From contig CBDATE010000024.1 of assembly GCA_965199815.1 (NCBI GenBank), forward strand, positions 434,001 through 498,000: a DNA stretch of 64,000 bases, written 5' to 3'. A model generated the notes under the pieces. It did not search any database. It saw nothing but the letters and a program-made list of their open reading frames with translations, and was not told where the DNA came from. Positions 8,756 through 17,609 of the stretch are shown piece by piece. Position numbers and translations under genes: made by a program. This DNA is from Azotimanducus sp965199815 (GTDB taxonomy: Bacteria > Pseudomonadota > Gammaproteobacteria > Pseudomonadales > Azotimanducaceae). Position 1 is the first letter of the stretch. Every line of letters starts with the position of its first letter.

Positions 8756-9847
8756 TCAGAGCGCCGCACAGGGATAGGAGCCGAGCACACGCAGATTCAC
8801 AACATTCTGGCCGAGCTGCTCCAGTGCCCTGGCTATAAGCGCTTCGTCTCTGTGACCGCTGAAATCGATGAAGAACGCATACGACCAGCTCCCGCCTTTC
8901 AAGGGGCGCGTCTCCAGGCGCGTGAGACTCACCTCGAGTGCCTGAAACGGCTGAAGAATCTGATACAGCGCACCAGGCTCGTTTCTGACGGTGACCAGAA
9001 TGGAGGTCTTGTCCTCACCGCTGATGCCGGCGATGGTCTTGCCGATGACCACAAACCGCGTCTTGTTCCCGGGCACATCCTCGATATTCCGCTCAAGCAC
9101 TCGCAGCCCATGGATTTCCGCTGCCCGCGAACCAGCGACCGCCAGTATCTGTGGCGATTCTGCGGCCAGCCGCGCCGCTTCACCGTTGCTCGACACGGCG
9201 CGTCTCGGAAGCTCGGGATAGCAGAGGTCGAGCCAGTGCCGGGTTTGTGCCAGTGATTGCTGATGCGATACCACTTCGGTTGCCTCGCCGGGCTTGGCTT
9301 GCGCGTGACACATCAGCATTTGATGTACGGCGAGTTCGACTTCGCCGCAAATATGCAGTGTGCAGTCCATCAGGCAGTCGAGAGTCTGATTCACCATGCC
9401 TTCGGTCGTGTTTTCAACCGGCACCACGCCATAGTGTGCGGCATCCGAATCCACCTCGCGGAACACCTGATCGATGGACGAGAAAGTGTGAATCCGTGCG
9501 AAATGACCAAAGTGCTTGACCGCGGCTTCTTCGGTGAAGGTGCCCGGCGGCCCAAGCGTGGCGACTGACAGGGGTTTTTCCAGCGACAGGCATGAGGAGA
9601 TGATCTCGCGAAACAGGCGCGCCATGACCTCTGGCGGCATGGCACCGCGATTGGTGGCTCGAATGCGCCTGAGGATATCGGCTTCGCGTTCTGGCCGATA
9701 GAATATCGGCTCTTCGCCCTCTGCGAGCTGCTTCGCCTTTATCTCGCTGACTTCAATGGCGCAATCGGCACGCTCATTGAGAAGCGCCTGCAATCTGGCA
9801 TCGATCTCGTCAATGCGACGACGAACGGCATCGAGCGCGTCGCTCAC
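8756..9847 (-). CDS. pheA: Bifunctional chorismate mutase / prephenate dehydratase
   Basis: It catalyses chorismate to prephenate to phenylpyruvate, the phenylalanine branch. An AroQ chorismate mutase domain occupies the first ~85 residues (ALDAVRRRIDEIDARLQALL). The dehydratase domain starts at VATLGPPGTFTEEAA and includes GNKTRFVVIG. A C-terminal ACT domain (TSILVTVRNEPGALYQIL, then LTRLETRP) should confer phenylalanine feedback inhibition; the usual ESRP motif is ETRP here. The open frame extends to 9940, into serC, but a GTG at 9847 preceded by AGAGGT is the more likely start, giving 363 residues and leaving serC intact. Confidence 0.95.
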   Translation of the reverse strand: MSDALDAVRRRIDEIDARLQALLNERADCAIEVSEIKAKQLAEGEEPIFYRPEREADILRRIRATNRGAMPPEVMARLFREIISSCLSLEKPLSVATLGPPGTFTEEAAVKHFGHFARIHTFSSIDQVFREVDSDAAHYGVVPVENTTEGMVNQTLDCLMDCTLHICGEVELAVHQMLMCHAQAKPGEATEVVSHQQSLAQTRHWLDLCYPELPRRAVSSNGEAARLAAESPQILAVAGSRAAEIHGLRVLERNIEDVPGNKTRFVVIGKTIAGISGEDKTSILVTVRNEPGALYQILQPFQALEVSLTRLETRPLKGGSWSYAFFIDFSGHRDEALIARALEQLGQNVVNLRVLGSYPCAAL

Positions 9848-9884
9848 ACCTCTACCCTGCACTTGTGCCGACCTGTCCGCATCA

Positions 9885-11012
9885 TCAGGAAGCCAGCGCT
9901 GCCTGTGGCTCGGCGACGGCTTGCCTCCGGTACGCATCAAGGAATTCGATCAGTGCCTCGACCGAAGCCTCGCTGATCGCGTTATACAGGCTCGCTCGCA
10001 CACCGCCGACGCTCCGGTGTCCCTCGAGACCGAGAAAACCGGCGAGGCGCGATTCCGCCATGAAGTGACCGGTGGCCTGCGTGTCCTCGAGCACAAAGGG
10101 CACATTCATGCGAGAGCGAAATTCAGGTGCCACGAAATTATGATAATAGTCACTCTGATCCAGATAGGCATACAGACGATTGGCCTTGCGCTGGTTGCGC
10201 TCGGCCATGATGCCGACACCGCCCTGCTCCGCCACCCAGTCGAAGACCAGTCCGGCCATGTACCAGGCGAACACCGGCGGCGTGTTGGCCATGGAACGAC
10301 CTTCGGCCATCACGGCGTAATCGAGGATCGTCGGAATGGGTCGGTCACCTCGGCCAAGCAGGGATTTGCGGATGATGGTGACGCACACGCCGGACGGTCC
10401 GATGTTCTTTTGTGCCCCGGCATAGATGACTCCATAACGCGAGACATCAATTGGCCGCGACAGGATGCAGGAGGACGCATCTGCAACCAGCGGCACAGAA
10501 GCCTCCGGATCCTGATGAAACTCCACCCCGCCGATTGTCTCGTTCAGCGTGACATGCAGATAGGCTGGTTTGTCCGGCAGTTGCCACGTGTCAGGGTGCG
10601 GGATTTCCCGATACTGCTGCGCCTTTGACGAGGCAACCACCGCCGCATCGCCGAAGCGCATGGCCTCCTTCACTGCGCGTGAGGCCCAGTAGCCGGTATC
10701 CACGTAGCAGGGCACCTCACCGGCTTCGGAGCGCACCAGATTCAGCACCAGAGCGGCAAATTGGCCCGTGGCACCGCCTTGCAGGAAGAGCACCGCGTAG
10801 TCATCCGGTATGTCCATGAGCGCGCGCAGCCTGGTTTCGCTGCGTTCGGCCACTTGCGAAAACTCGGGCGAACGATGACTGATCTCGGCGACCGACGCGC
10901 CCATGCCCTGATAGTCGAGCAACTCGTCACGTACGCGTCGCAATACGGATATTGGCAGCGCCGCCGGGCCGCCGGAAAAATTATATGTGCGATGCATGGT
11001 TTCCCTGGTCAT
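9885..11012 (-). CDS. serC: Phosphoserine aminotransferase
   Basis: This PLP-dependent transaminase acts in serine and pyridoxal-phosphate synthesis (3-phosphohydroxypyruvate plus glutamate to phosphoserine). The N-terminus is YNFSGGPAALP and the PLP lysine is in YAGAQKNIGPSG. The C-terminal part (LEGHRSVGGVRASLYNAISE) is diagnostic. I take ATG 11012 (MTRETMHRTYNF) rather than the upstream ATG 11084, which would overlap gyrA; this gives about 375 residues. It is 13 bp after gyrA and upstream of pheA, the classical gammaproteobacterial order. Confidence 0.95.
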   Translation of the reverse strand: MTRETMHRTYNFSGGPAALPISVLRRVRDELLDYQGMGASVAEISHRSPEFSQVAERSETRLRALMDIPDDYAVLFLQGGATGQFAALVLNLVRSEAGEVPCYVDTGYWASRAVKEAMRFGDAAVVASSKAQQYREIPHPDTWQLPDKPAYLHVTLNETIGGVEFHQDPEASVPLVADASSCILSRPIDVSRYGVIYAGAQKNIGPSGVCVTIIRKSLLGRGDRPIPTILDYAVMAEGRSMANTPPVFAWYMAGLVFDWVAEQGGVGIMAERNQRKANRLYAYLDQSDYYHNFVAPEFRSRMNVPFVLEDTQATGHFMAESRLAGFLGLEGHRSVGGVRASLYNAISEASVEALIEFLDAYRRQAVAEPQAALAS

Positions 11013-11025
11013 GATCAGTCGGCGA

Positions 11026-13698
11026 TCAGTCGGCTTGTTGATTTGCATTCGATGTGGAATCCGCGATTCGATCAATCTCCACAACCCGTGAACCGGGCTT
11101 CAGATTCATGACCCGGACACCTTGCGTGGCGCGCCCCTGAAGCGAAATCGTATCAACGCTGGTGCGAATCATGGTGCCTTCGTTGCTGACCACCATCACT
11201 TCGTCGCCTGCGGCAACCTGAAGCGCACCGACAAGTGCTCCATTGCGGTTGGTGACGCGCATACCGACCACGCCCAGTCCACCCCGGCCCTGCACGCGAA
11301 ACTCCGACAGTGAAGCACGCTTTCCATAGCCGTTTTCGCTCACCATGAGCAGTGCATCCTGCGCATTGGGCACGATCAGGGCGATGACCTTGCCTGCGCG
11401 CACTCTCATGCCGGTAACACCAGCCGCTGTGCGGCCCATGGCGCGCACATCAGACTCCTTGAAGCGCACCACCTTGCCGGTGTCCGAAAACAGCATCACA
11501 TCGGCAGAGCCATCCGTGATTTCAACGCCGATGAGGCGATTCCCGTCCTGCAGATGAATCGCGCGAATGCCGTTTCGATACGGCTTGCGAAAGCTCGAAA
11601 GCGGCGTTTTCTTGACCTTGCCGTGTTCGGTGGCCATGAACACGAAGCGCTCTTCCTCGAAAGATTTCACCGGCAAGATCGTCGTGAGTCGTTCACCTTC
11701 ATCAAGCTGAAGCAGATTGTTCAGATGGGTACCGCGCGCCGCCGAAGTGCGGGCGAGTTTCGGCACACGATGCACCTTCATCCAGTACACCTGCCCGGTG
11801 TTGGCAAAGCACAACAGGGTGTCATGACTGTTGGCAACCAGCATGTGTTCAATGAAATCGTCTTCGAGCAGCGCACCGCCGCTGCGACCGACACCACCCC
11901 GACCCTGCGCCTGAAAATCGTCAATGGCCTTCGCTTTCGCATAGCCGCCGTGAGAAATGGTCACCACCAGATCCTCTACCGGGATCAGGTCTTCGTTGCT
12001 GAGATCAGCTTCCACATGGCTGATCCCGGTGCGACGCTCGTCACCATAGGTATCGCGCACCTCGATGAGTTCTTCGCGCACGACTTCGGTGAGGCGCTGC
12101 CCGGAGCCGAGAATGGCCTCGAACCCGGAGATATCCGCGAGCACCTTCTCGTAGGCGCTCATCAGGTCCTTGACTTCCAGCGCCGTCAGCCGATGCAGCC
12201 TGAGTTCGAGAATGGACTGTGCCTGCTCATCCGAAAGCCGATAGGAAGCCTCACCCGACCCCGGCATCGCGGCGGCATCCTGCAAGCCGAGCTCCCTCGG
12301 TACGCCAGCCGGGCGACAGGCATCACCGCCGGCACGGCGCAGCAGTTCGGTCATTGATGAATTGAGCGGCCAGGTGCGCGCCTTCAGCGCCGCATGCGCT
12401 TCGCTGCGTGACTGGGCACGACGAATCAGCTCGACCACTTCATCAATACTGGTCAAGGCCACCGCCTGGCCTTCCAGCGTGTGTCCTCGACTGCGCGCCG
12501 ACCGCAACAGAAAGGCAGTTCGCCTGGTGATGACATCACGCCGGTGGCGCAAAAACGCGCTCAAGGCTTCCTTCAGTGACAGCACCTTGGGGCGGCCATC
12601 AACCAGTGCCACCAGATTGATGGCATAGGAGGACTGAAAGTTCGTCATGGCATACAGGTTATTGAGCACTGTGCGAGCATTCACCGTGCTCCTGGTCTCA
12701 ATCACGACGCGTAGTCCGTCCTTGTCGGACTCATCACGAATTTCGCTAATCCCCTCGAGTTTCTTCTCCTTCACGAGGCCCGCGACACGTTCAATCCAGC
12801 GCGCCTTGTTCACTTGATAAGGAAACTCGGTGATGATAATGGGCCCCTTCGACTGTTCTTCCTCGCGAGCACGATTGAGTGCTTCCTGCTCGGCATCCCG
12901 CTCGGCATCAGGGGGTGCATCATCAGGAGTCGGATCATCTTCAGCGTCATCATGGGTGAGCGTCTTGCCACGCAGATAGATGCGGCCCCGGCCTGTGCGA
13001 TACGCCTCGGCAATGCCGCCACGCCCGCGAATGGAGCCCCCGGTCGGGAAGTCCGGGCCGGGCACATGCGTCATGAGTCCTTCAACATTGATAGCCGGAT
13101 CTTCGAGGAGCGCAAGCGTGGCGTTGATGATCTCGGTCAGGTTGTGCGGCGGAATCTTGGTCGCCATCCCCACGGCGATACCATCGGAACCATTGACGAG
13201 CAGGTTCGGAATGCGTGTCGGCAGCGCTTCCGGCATTTGCAATGTGCCATCGTAGTTGTCCACGAAGGGCACCGTCTCCATGTCGATATCGGCCAGCAAC
13301 TCCGAGGTGATGCGCATCATGCGCACCTCGGTGTAGCGCATGGCCGCCGGCGGGTCGCCGTCCACCGAGCCGAAGTTCCCCTGACCTTCAATGAGCATGT
13401 AGCGCATGGAAAAGTCCTGCGCCATACGCACCATGGTGTCGTACACCGCCGACTCGCCGTGCGGGTGGTACTTGCCGATAACCTCGCCCACCACGCGCGC
13501 CGACTTCACGTATGGTCGGTTGTGGACATTGCGCATCTCGTTCATGGCGTAGAGCACACGACGATGCACCGGCTTCAGGCCGTCGCGCACATCGGGCAAG
13601 GCACGGCCAACGATCACGCTCATGGCGTAATCGAGGAAGGATTGCTTGAGTTCGTCCTCGAACTCAACCGAAAGGATTTCGCTACCTATGAGAGACAT
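11026..13698 (-). CDS. gyrA: DNA gyrase subunit A
   Basis: This is the ATP-dependent supercoiling topoisomerase, breakage-reunion subunit. It aligns with E. coli numbering at the start: active-site Tyr122 in AAMRYTE, and the quinolone region HPHGESAVYDT with Ser83 and Asp87 (the usual susceptible residues) and Glu82 in place of Asp. The C-terminal wrapping domain contains QGRGGVG, the probable GyrA box. An acidic insertion of roughly 40 residues begins near residue 248 (THDDAEDDPTPDDAPPDAER), just before the conserved IIITEFPYQVNK. It starts 132 bp from the divergent mtaD. Confidence 0.97.
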   Translation of the reverse strand: MSLIGSEILSVEFEDELKQSFLDYAMSVIVGRALPDVRDGLKPVHRRVLYAMNEMRNVHNRPYVKSARVVGEVIGKYHPHGESAVYDTMVRMAQDFSMRYMLIEGQGNFGSVDGDPPAAMRYTEVRMMRITSELLADIDMETVPFVDNYDGTLQMPEALPTRIPNLLVNGSDGIAVGMATKIPPHNLTEIINATLALLEDPAINVEGLMTHVPGPDFPTGGSIRGRGGIAEAYRTGRGRIYLRGKTLTHDDAEDDPTPDDAPPDAERDAEQEALNRAREEEQSKGPIIITEFPYQVNKARWIERVAGLVKEKKLEGISEIRDESDKDGLRVVIETRSTVNARTVLNNLYAMTNFQSSYAINLVALVDGRPKVLSLKEALSAFLRHRRDVITRRTAFLLRSARSRGHTLEGQAVALTSIDEVVELIRRAQSRSEAHAALKARTWPLNSSMTELLRRAGGDACRPAGVPRELGLQDAAAMPGSGEASYRLSDEQAQSILELRLHRLTALEVKDLMSAYEKVLADISGFEAILGSGQRLTEVVREELIEVRDTYGDERRTGISHVEADLSNEDLIPVEDLVVTISHGGYAKAKAIDDFQAQGRGGVGRSGGALLEDDFIEHMLVANSHDTLLCFANTGQVYWMKVHRVPKLARTSAARGTHLNNLLQLDEGERLTTILPVKSFEEERFVFMATEHGKVKKTPLSSFRKPYRNGIRAIHLQDGNRLIGVEITDGSADVMLFSDTGKVVRFKESDVRAMGRTAAGVTGMRVRAGKVIALIVPNAQDALLMVSENGYGKRASLSEFRVQGRGGLGVVGMRVTNRNGALVGALQVAAGDEVMVVSNEGTMIRTSVDTISLQGRATQGVRVMNLKPGSRVVEIDRIADSTSNANQQAD

Positions 13699-13795
13699 CT
13701 TGACTTGGGGGCATCGTTATCTGGCGGAGTGTTCTGGTTCGGAACCCGCTTGAGGGATGCCGATTCATGCTGAACATTTTATCACTCACAGGGAG

Positions 13796-13824
13796 CAGAC
13801 AAGACACCCGTTACTCGGCATAAT
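13796..13824 (+). promoter_or_regulatory. Candidate sigma-70 promoter of mtaD-ubiG
   Basis: A -35-like CAGACA (13796-13801) and a -10-like CATAAT (13819-13824) are separated by 17 bp. The predicted start would fall at about 13831, the ATG of mtaD itself, implying a leaderless or nearly leaderless mRNA. This is based on the consensus match only. Confidence 0.35.
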
Positions 13825-13830
13825 GACTGC

Positions 13831-15159
13831 ATGTGCGCGCAAGCAGACTTGCTCCTGAATGTCGGTTGGTTGTTTTCCGCCGAGCCGAATGCCGAGCCTG
13901 TCCGGGATGCTGCCGTTGCCGTGAAAGATGCGCGTATCGTCGCCTTGGGTACGCGCGCCGAGATCAGTTCTCGGTGGCACTCCGCCTCGCGCATCGAGCT
14001 CCCCGAGCACCTCCTGTTGCCCGGGCTTGTAAATTGCCATACACACAGCCCCATGACGCTGCTGCGCGGCATCGGCAATGCGCTGCCCCTGCATGAGTGG
14101 CTGCATGAATGCATTTTTCCGCTTGAAGCGCGCTGGGTATCGGACAAGTTTGTCGCTGATGGGGCGCGTCTTGCCATCACGGAAATGCTCCGCTCCGGCA
14201 TCACCTGCTTTGCCGACCACTATTACTTCCCGGAAGTCATCGCCAGAGTGGCGCGCGAAATCGGCATCCGCGCCCAGATTGCCACTCCGGTTATCGAGCA
14301 GCCGAACAACTGGGCGAGCAGCAGTGAAGAATGCCTCAGGCGCACGACCGAGCTGCACGACGAATTTCAGAACGACGACCTCATTCGTATCGCGCATGGG
14401 CCACACGCACCCTATACGGTGAGCATTGAAACTTTCGAGAAGATCGCGACAATTTCCGAAGAAATCCAGAGCCAGGTGCACATCCACCTGCATGAAACTG
14501 CCCGGGAAGTCGCAGAGTTTCGCTTGCAGCATGGTGTCACGCCAATCAGAAAGCTGCATGAAATCGGCTTGCTGACACCAAGATTGCAAGCCGTGCACAT
14601 GACCGCCGTGGATGAACGCGACCGGGAAATCATTGCCGAGTGCCAGGTCGGCGCAGTGCATTGCCCGCAGTCCAATGCATTGCTTGCCAGCGGCCCTTCG
14701 CCGCTCACCATGCTCGAAGAAACAGGCATTCGCGTGGCGCTCGGTACCGATGGTCCGGCGACCAACAATTCACTCGACCTCTTTCAGGAGATGCGCGCGG
14801 CGAACCTGCTGTCCAGAGCCGGTACAGACGCTGTCAGTACGCGCTCGGCAGCCGATTTCGTACGTATGGCGAGCCTGCAGGGTGCCTCGCTACTCGGGCG
14901 TGATGAGGACATTGGCTCGATTCGCGTTGGCAAGTGGGCAGACCTGATTGCGATTGACATGGCGGTGCCCGAGGCACAGCCAATCCATGATGTGCTCGCC
15001 AACATCCTGCTCACCAACAGTGGCTCACGAGTGACGCATCTGTGGATAGCCGGGCAGCCGCTTCTGGCGGAAGGTCGGCTGCTTGCCTGTGATCAGGATG
15101 CGGTGATTGCACATGCACGCGAATGGAGAGACACAATCCATGCCGGAGAGCAGATATGA
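13831..15159 (+). CDS. mtaD: TRZ/ATZ family amidohydrolase, probable 5'-methylthioadenosine/S-adenosylhomocysteine deaminase
   Basis: This is a metal-dependent amidohydrolase of 442 residues. The zinc ligands are His70 and His72 in NCHTHSPMTLLRG, further His in HGPHAPYTVS and HIHLHE, and Asp in LGTDGPATNNSLDLF. The family deaminates methylthioadenosine or S-adenosylhomocysteine in purine and methionine salvage. The position next to gyrA and overlapping ubiG by ATGA matches the Pseudomonas arrangement. The exact substrate is inferred from context. The neighbouring mtnA found in Pseudomonas is missing. Confidence 0.87.
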   Translation: MCAQADLLLNVGWLFSAEPNAEPVRDAAVAVKDARIVALGTRAEISSRWHSASRIELPEHLLLPGLVNCHTHSPMTLLRGIGNALPLHEWLHECIFPLEARWVSDKFVADGARLAITEMLRSGITCFADHYYFPEVIARVAREIGIRAQIATPVIEQPNNWASSSEECLRRTTELHDEFQNDDLIRIAHGPHAPYTVSIETFEKIATISEEIQSQVHIHLHETAREVAEFRLQHGVTPIRKLHEIGLLTPRLQAVHMTAVDERDREIIAECQVGAVHCPQSNALLASGPSPLTMLEETGIRVALGTDGPATNNSLDLFQEMRAANLLSRAGTDAVSTRSAADFVRMASLQGASLLGRDEDIGSIRVGKWADLIAIDMAVPEAQPIHDVLANILLTNSGSRVTHLWIAGQPLLAEGRLLACDQDAVIAHAREWRDTIHAGEQI

Positions 15160-15869
15160 GCAACCATGACAGTCACGAGGTCGAGAAGTTCGATGCTCTG
15201 GCGGCAAGCTGGTGGGACCCGCAAGGCAAGTTTCGCCCGCTACACGACATCAATCCCTTCCGCCTCGAATATATTGCGGCGCGCACAACCCTGCGCGACA
15301 GCCAGTGTCTCGATGTTGGCTGCGGCGGAGGTATTCTCAGCGAGGCTCTGGCGCACCGAGGCGCGCATGTGACCGGTATAGACCTTGCAGAGAAAGCCTT
15401 GGCGGTTGCGCGCATACACGCCAACACAACCGGCGCAGAGGTTGACTATCGACGAAACGCCGCAGAAGACCTGCTGCCAGAAGAGCGCGAGCGCTACGAT
15501 GTTGTCACCTGTCTCGAGATTCTCGAACATGTGCCGCAGCCCGCTTCGCTCGTCCAAACCTGCGCCGAGCTTGTCCGCCCCGGTGGCCATGTGTTCTTCT
15601 CTACCATCAACAGGGGTCCGAAAGCCTGGCTGTTCGCGATTGTGGGTGCGGAATATGTGCTCAATATCCTGCCCAGAGGAACGCACGACTACAACCGTCT
15701 TGTCAAGCCTTCCGAGCTGGCAGGATTCGTGCGTCAAGCCGACCTGGAACTCGATGATCTGTGCGGTATGCGCTACAACCCCTTCACGCACCGGGTGAGC
15801 GCAACCCGGGATCTCGGCACCAACTATCTGCTGTATGCCCGCAAGCCAGCCGCATCGCCCGCGGATTGA
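15156..15869 (+). CDS. ubiG: Ubiquinone biosynthesis O-methyltransferase
   Basis: This SAM-dependent methyltransferase carries out both O-methylations of ubiquinone synthesis. Motif I is CLDVGCGGGILSEALA, motif II is VVTCLEILEHVP, and motif III is VRPGGHVFFSTINRGPKAW, all typical of UbiG. The N-terminus HEVEKFDALAASWWDPQGKF is diagnostic. The ATG at 15156 overlaps the mtaD stop (ATGA), so the pair is translationally coupled. The upstream in-frame ATG at 15123 lies inside mtaD and is unlikely to be used. Confidence 0.95.
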   Translation: MSNHDSHEVEKFDALAASWWDPQGKFRPLHDINPFRLEYIAARTTLRDSQCLDVGCGGGILSEALAHRGAHVTGIDLAEKALAVARIHANTTGAEVDYRRNAAEDLLPEERERYDVVTCLEILEHVPQPASLVQTCAELVRPGGHVFFSTINRGPKAWLFAIVGAEYVLNILPRGTHDYNRLVKPSELAGFVRQADLELDDLCGMRYNPFTHRVSATRDLGTNYLLYARKPAASPAD

Positions 15870-15942
15870 GGGGCCTGATTGCCGCGACGCTTGCTTGCTC
15901 GCTTGCCTGCTCGCGCCGCCGCAACTCGGCCATGTAGCGCAG

Positions 15943-15968
15943 GGGAAACCCTGCTATTCAGCGTTCCC
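15943..15968 (+). repeat. Solo degenerate hairpin 5 between ubiG and esterase
   Basis: It is an imperfect palindrome with arms gggaaaccctg and cagcgttccc, resembling the last hairpin of the full elements. The stop codon and the last residues (Gly-Asn-Ala-Glu) of the esterase gene lie inside it. It sits between two convergent genes, where a bidirectional terminator would be expected. Confidence 0.55.
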
Positions 15969-17606
15969 GATTGCATCGAAGTACGCGCTCATCACATCAA
16001 GCCTGTCCTCGAGATGATGTTCGATAACACGCATTCCGGTGCCGAGCGTCATGGTTTCGCCGCGCCTGGAGGTAAACTCTGGCCAGTGCACCGCACCCGC
16101 ACCATTCGGGCTGCCAGAACGTGCAAAATTGCGCCAGTAAGCGGTCAGTTGTTGTGAAACCCGGCGGTCTTGCGCGGTGATACTCCAGTCAGTCAAGTCC
16201 AGATTGCCAAACACATAGGGGATTTCCGCGGCGTGAAAAGCACCCAGAGAGGTGCCGTAATCAGGAAGTTCCGGGACTTGGGTGAAGTGGTAGAGAAATG
16301 CTGCCTGTCCAGCCGCTTCTGCCAGCATCGCCCAGGTACGCATCTCCCAGGCAAAGTATCTGTGTGACAGTATGCGGCCCTGTGCAATGCGAGCACCGGC
16401 CTCGATTTCGTCTGCATAGACGCTCATCAGCGCGTCGGCCTGTTCCCCCCATGTGTCGGAGAGCTGTTCGATCAACTCCTCCCGGGTGACCTCCGGCAAT
16501 TCGTCCAGCAAGGCGGTCTCTTCATCCTCGTTGGCACCGACCAGCACAGGTATGCGGCTGCCGAGACCCTTTGCATGGAGTGCCCGCGGCTGCTCGGGAA
16601 AGAGACGCTCATCCACGTACACAGGCGGATAGGGCGCACTCCAGTTTGCCGCTTCGAGAGCGGTGAACAGCGCCTCGCCGTCAAGATCGCGCAGGTCGTC
16701 AATGCTCGAGAGCGGCGCCTCCGGCATACTCGTCGCCAGGGCACTTACCATGGATTCACCCATGGCATGACCGGATGGAGCGCCGGTAGTTGCAGCCTCT
16801 TCGAGAGTCGCGTGCGGCGAGAAGCAGCCGCCGGACTGCCCTATGCCCTTGTGAAACAATCCCTTCGCCGTCGGCGTGGCTTGCAGATAACAGACGCTCG
16901 CGCTACCGGCTGACTCACCGAAAATCGTCACGTTGTCCGGGTCTCCGCCAAAGGCGGCAATGTTCTCCTGCACCCAGCGCAGCGCAGCGATCTGATCATG
17001 GAGCCCCTGATTCCCGTTCGCTTCTTCGTCATCGAGCCAAGGATGCGCAAAAAAGCCGAAGGGGCCGAGACGATAATTGAGACTGACCATCACTATGCCG
17101 TCCCGAGCGGCATCAGACCCCTCGTACCACACGAGGTGCCCATGGCCAATGACGAGCGACCCGCCGTGAATCCACACCATCACCGGATGGCGCTCGTCCG
17201 GCATCGCCGCTGTCCAGACATTGAGATACAGGCAGTCTTCGCTGCGCGGGACTGGCCCGCGACTGTAGAGACCCGTGATGTGCGACTGCCAGCAGGGTGT
17301 GCCGAATTCCAGCGCGTCGCGCGGGGCTTGCCATGCAGGATGCGGCACCGGAGCTCGCCAGCGCAACTCGCCGACCGGCGGAGCGGCATAAGGGATACCC
17401 TTGAAAACGCGCACATCAGCGGCCGCATCGCTGTAGGCACCGAGGATCGGGCCTCTGCTCGTGTTGACCAGCAATGCAGGGTCGCTGCCCAGCGCAGCGC
17501 TGCCATGGAGACTCGCGCAGATGCCAACCAGCACTGCCACGAGGCTCCCAAGGGTGAACCCTGCGAGCCGCCGAGGACAGGGTTCCAATGTCGTCTTTTC
17601 TGACAC
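15954..17606 (-). CDS. Secreted type B carboxylesterase
   Basis: This is an alpha/beta-hydrolase of the carboxylesterase/para-nitrobenzyl esterase family, 550 residues. An N-terminal hydrophobic segment (LGSLVAVLVGICASLHGSAA) looks like a signal peptide. Family landmarks are VFKGIPYAAPPVGELRWR, EDCLYLNVWTA, and the nucleophile elbow TIFGESAGSAS; the His is likely in LGAFHAAEIPYVFGN. It probably hydrolyses esters in the periplasm or outside the cell. The GTG start at 17606 lies three bases after the prolyl oligopeptidase stop, so the two secreted hydrolases form an operon. Its stop codon falls inside a degenerate element hairpin. Confidence 0.88.
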   Translation of the reverse strand: MSEKTTLEPCPRRLAGFTLGSLVAVLVGICASLHGSAALGSDPALLVNTSRGPILGAYSDAAADVRVFKGIPYAAPPVGELRWRAPVPHPAWQAPRDALEFGTPCWQSHITGLYSRGPVPRSEDCLYLNVWTAAMPDERHPVMVWIHGGSLVIGHGHLVWYEGSDAARDGIVMVSLNYRLGPFGFFAHPWLDDEEANGNQGLHDQIAALRWVQENIAAFGGDPDNVTIFGESAGSASVCYLQATPTAKGLFHKGIGQSGGCFSPHATLEEAATTGAPSGHAMGESMVSALATSMPEAPLSSIDDLRDLDGEALFTALEAANWSAPYPPVYVDERLFPEQPRALHAKGLGSRIPVLVGANEDEETALLDELPEVTREELIEQLSDTWGEQADALMSVYADEIEAGARIAQGRILSHRYFAWEMRTWAMLAEAAGQAAFLYHFTQVPELPDYGTSLGAFHAAEIPYVFGNLDLTDWSITAQDRRVSQQLTAYWRNFARSGSPNGAGAVHWPEFTSRRGETMTLGTGMRVIEHHLEDRLDVMSAYFDAIGNAE

Positions 17607-17609
17607 GAT

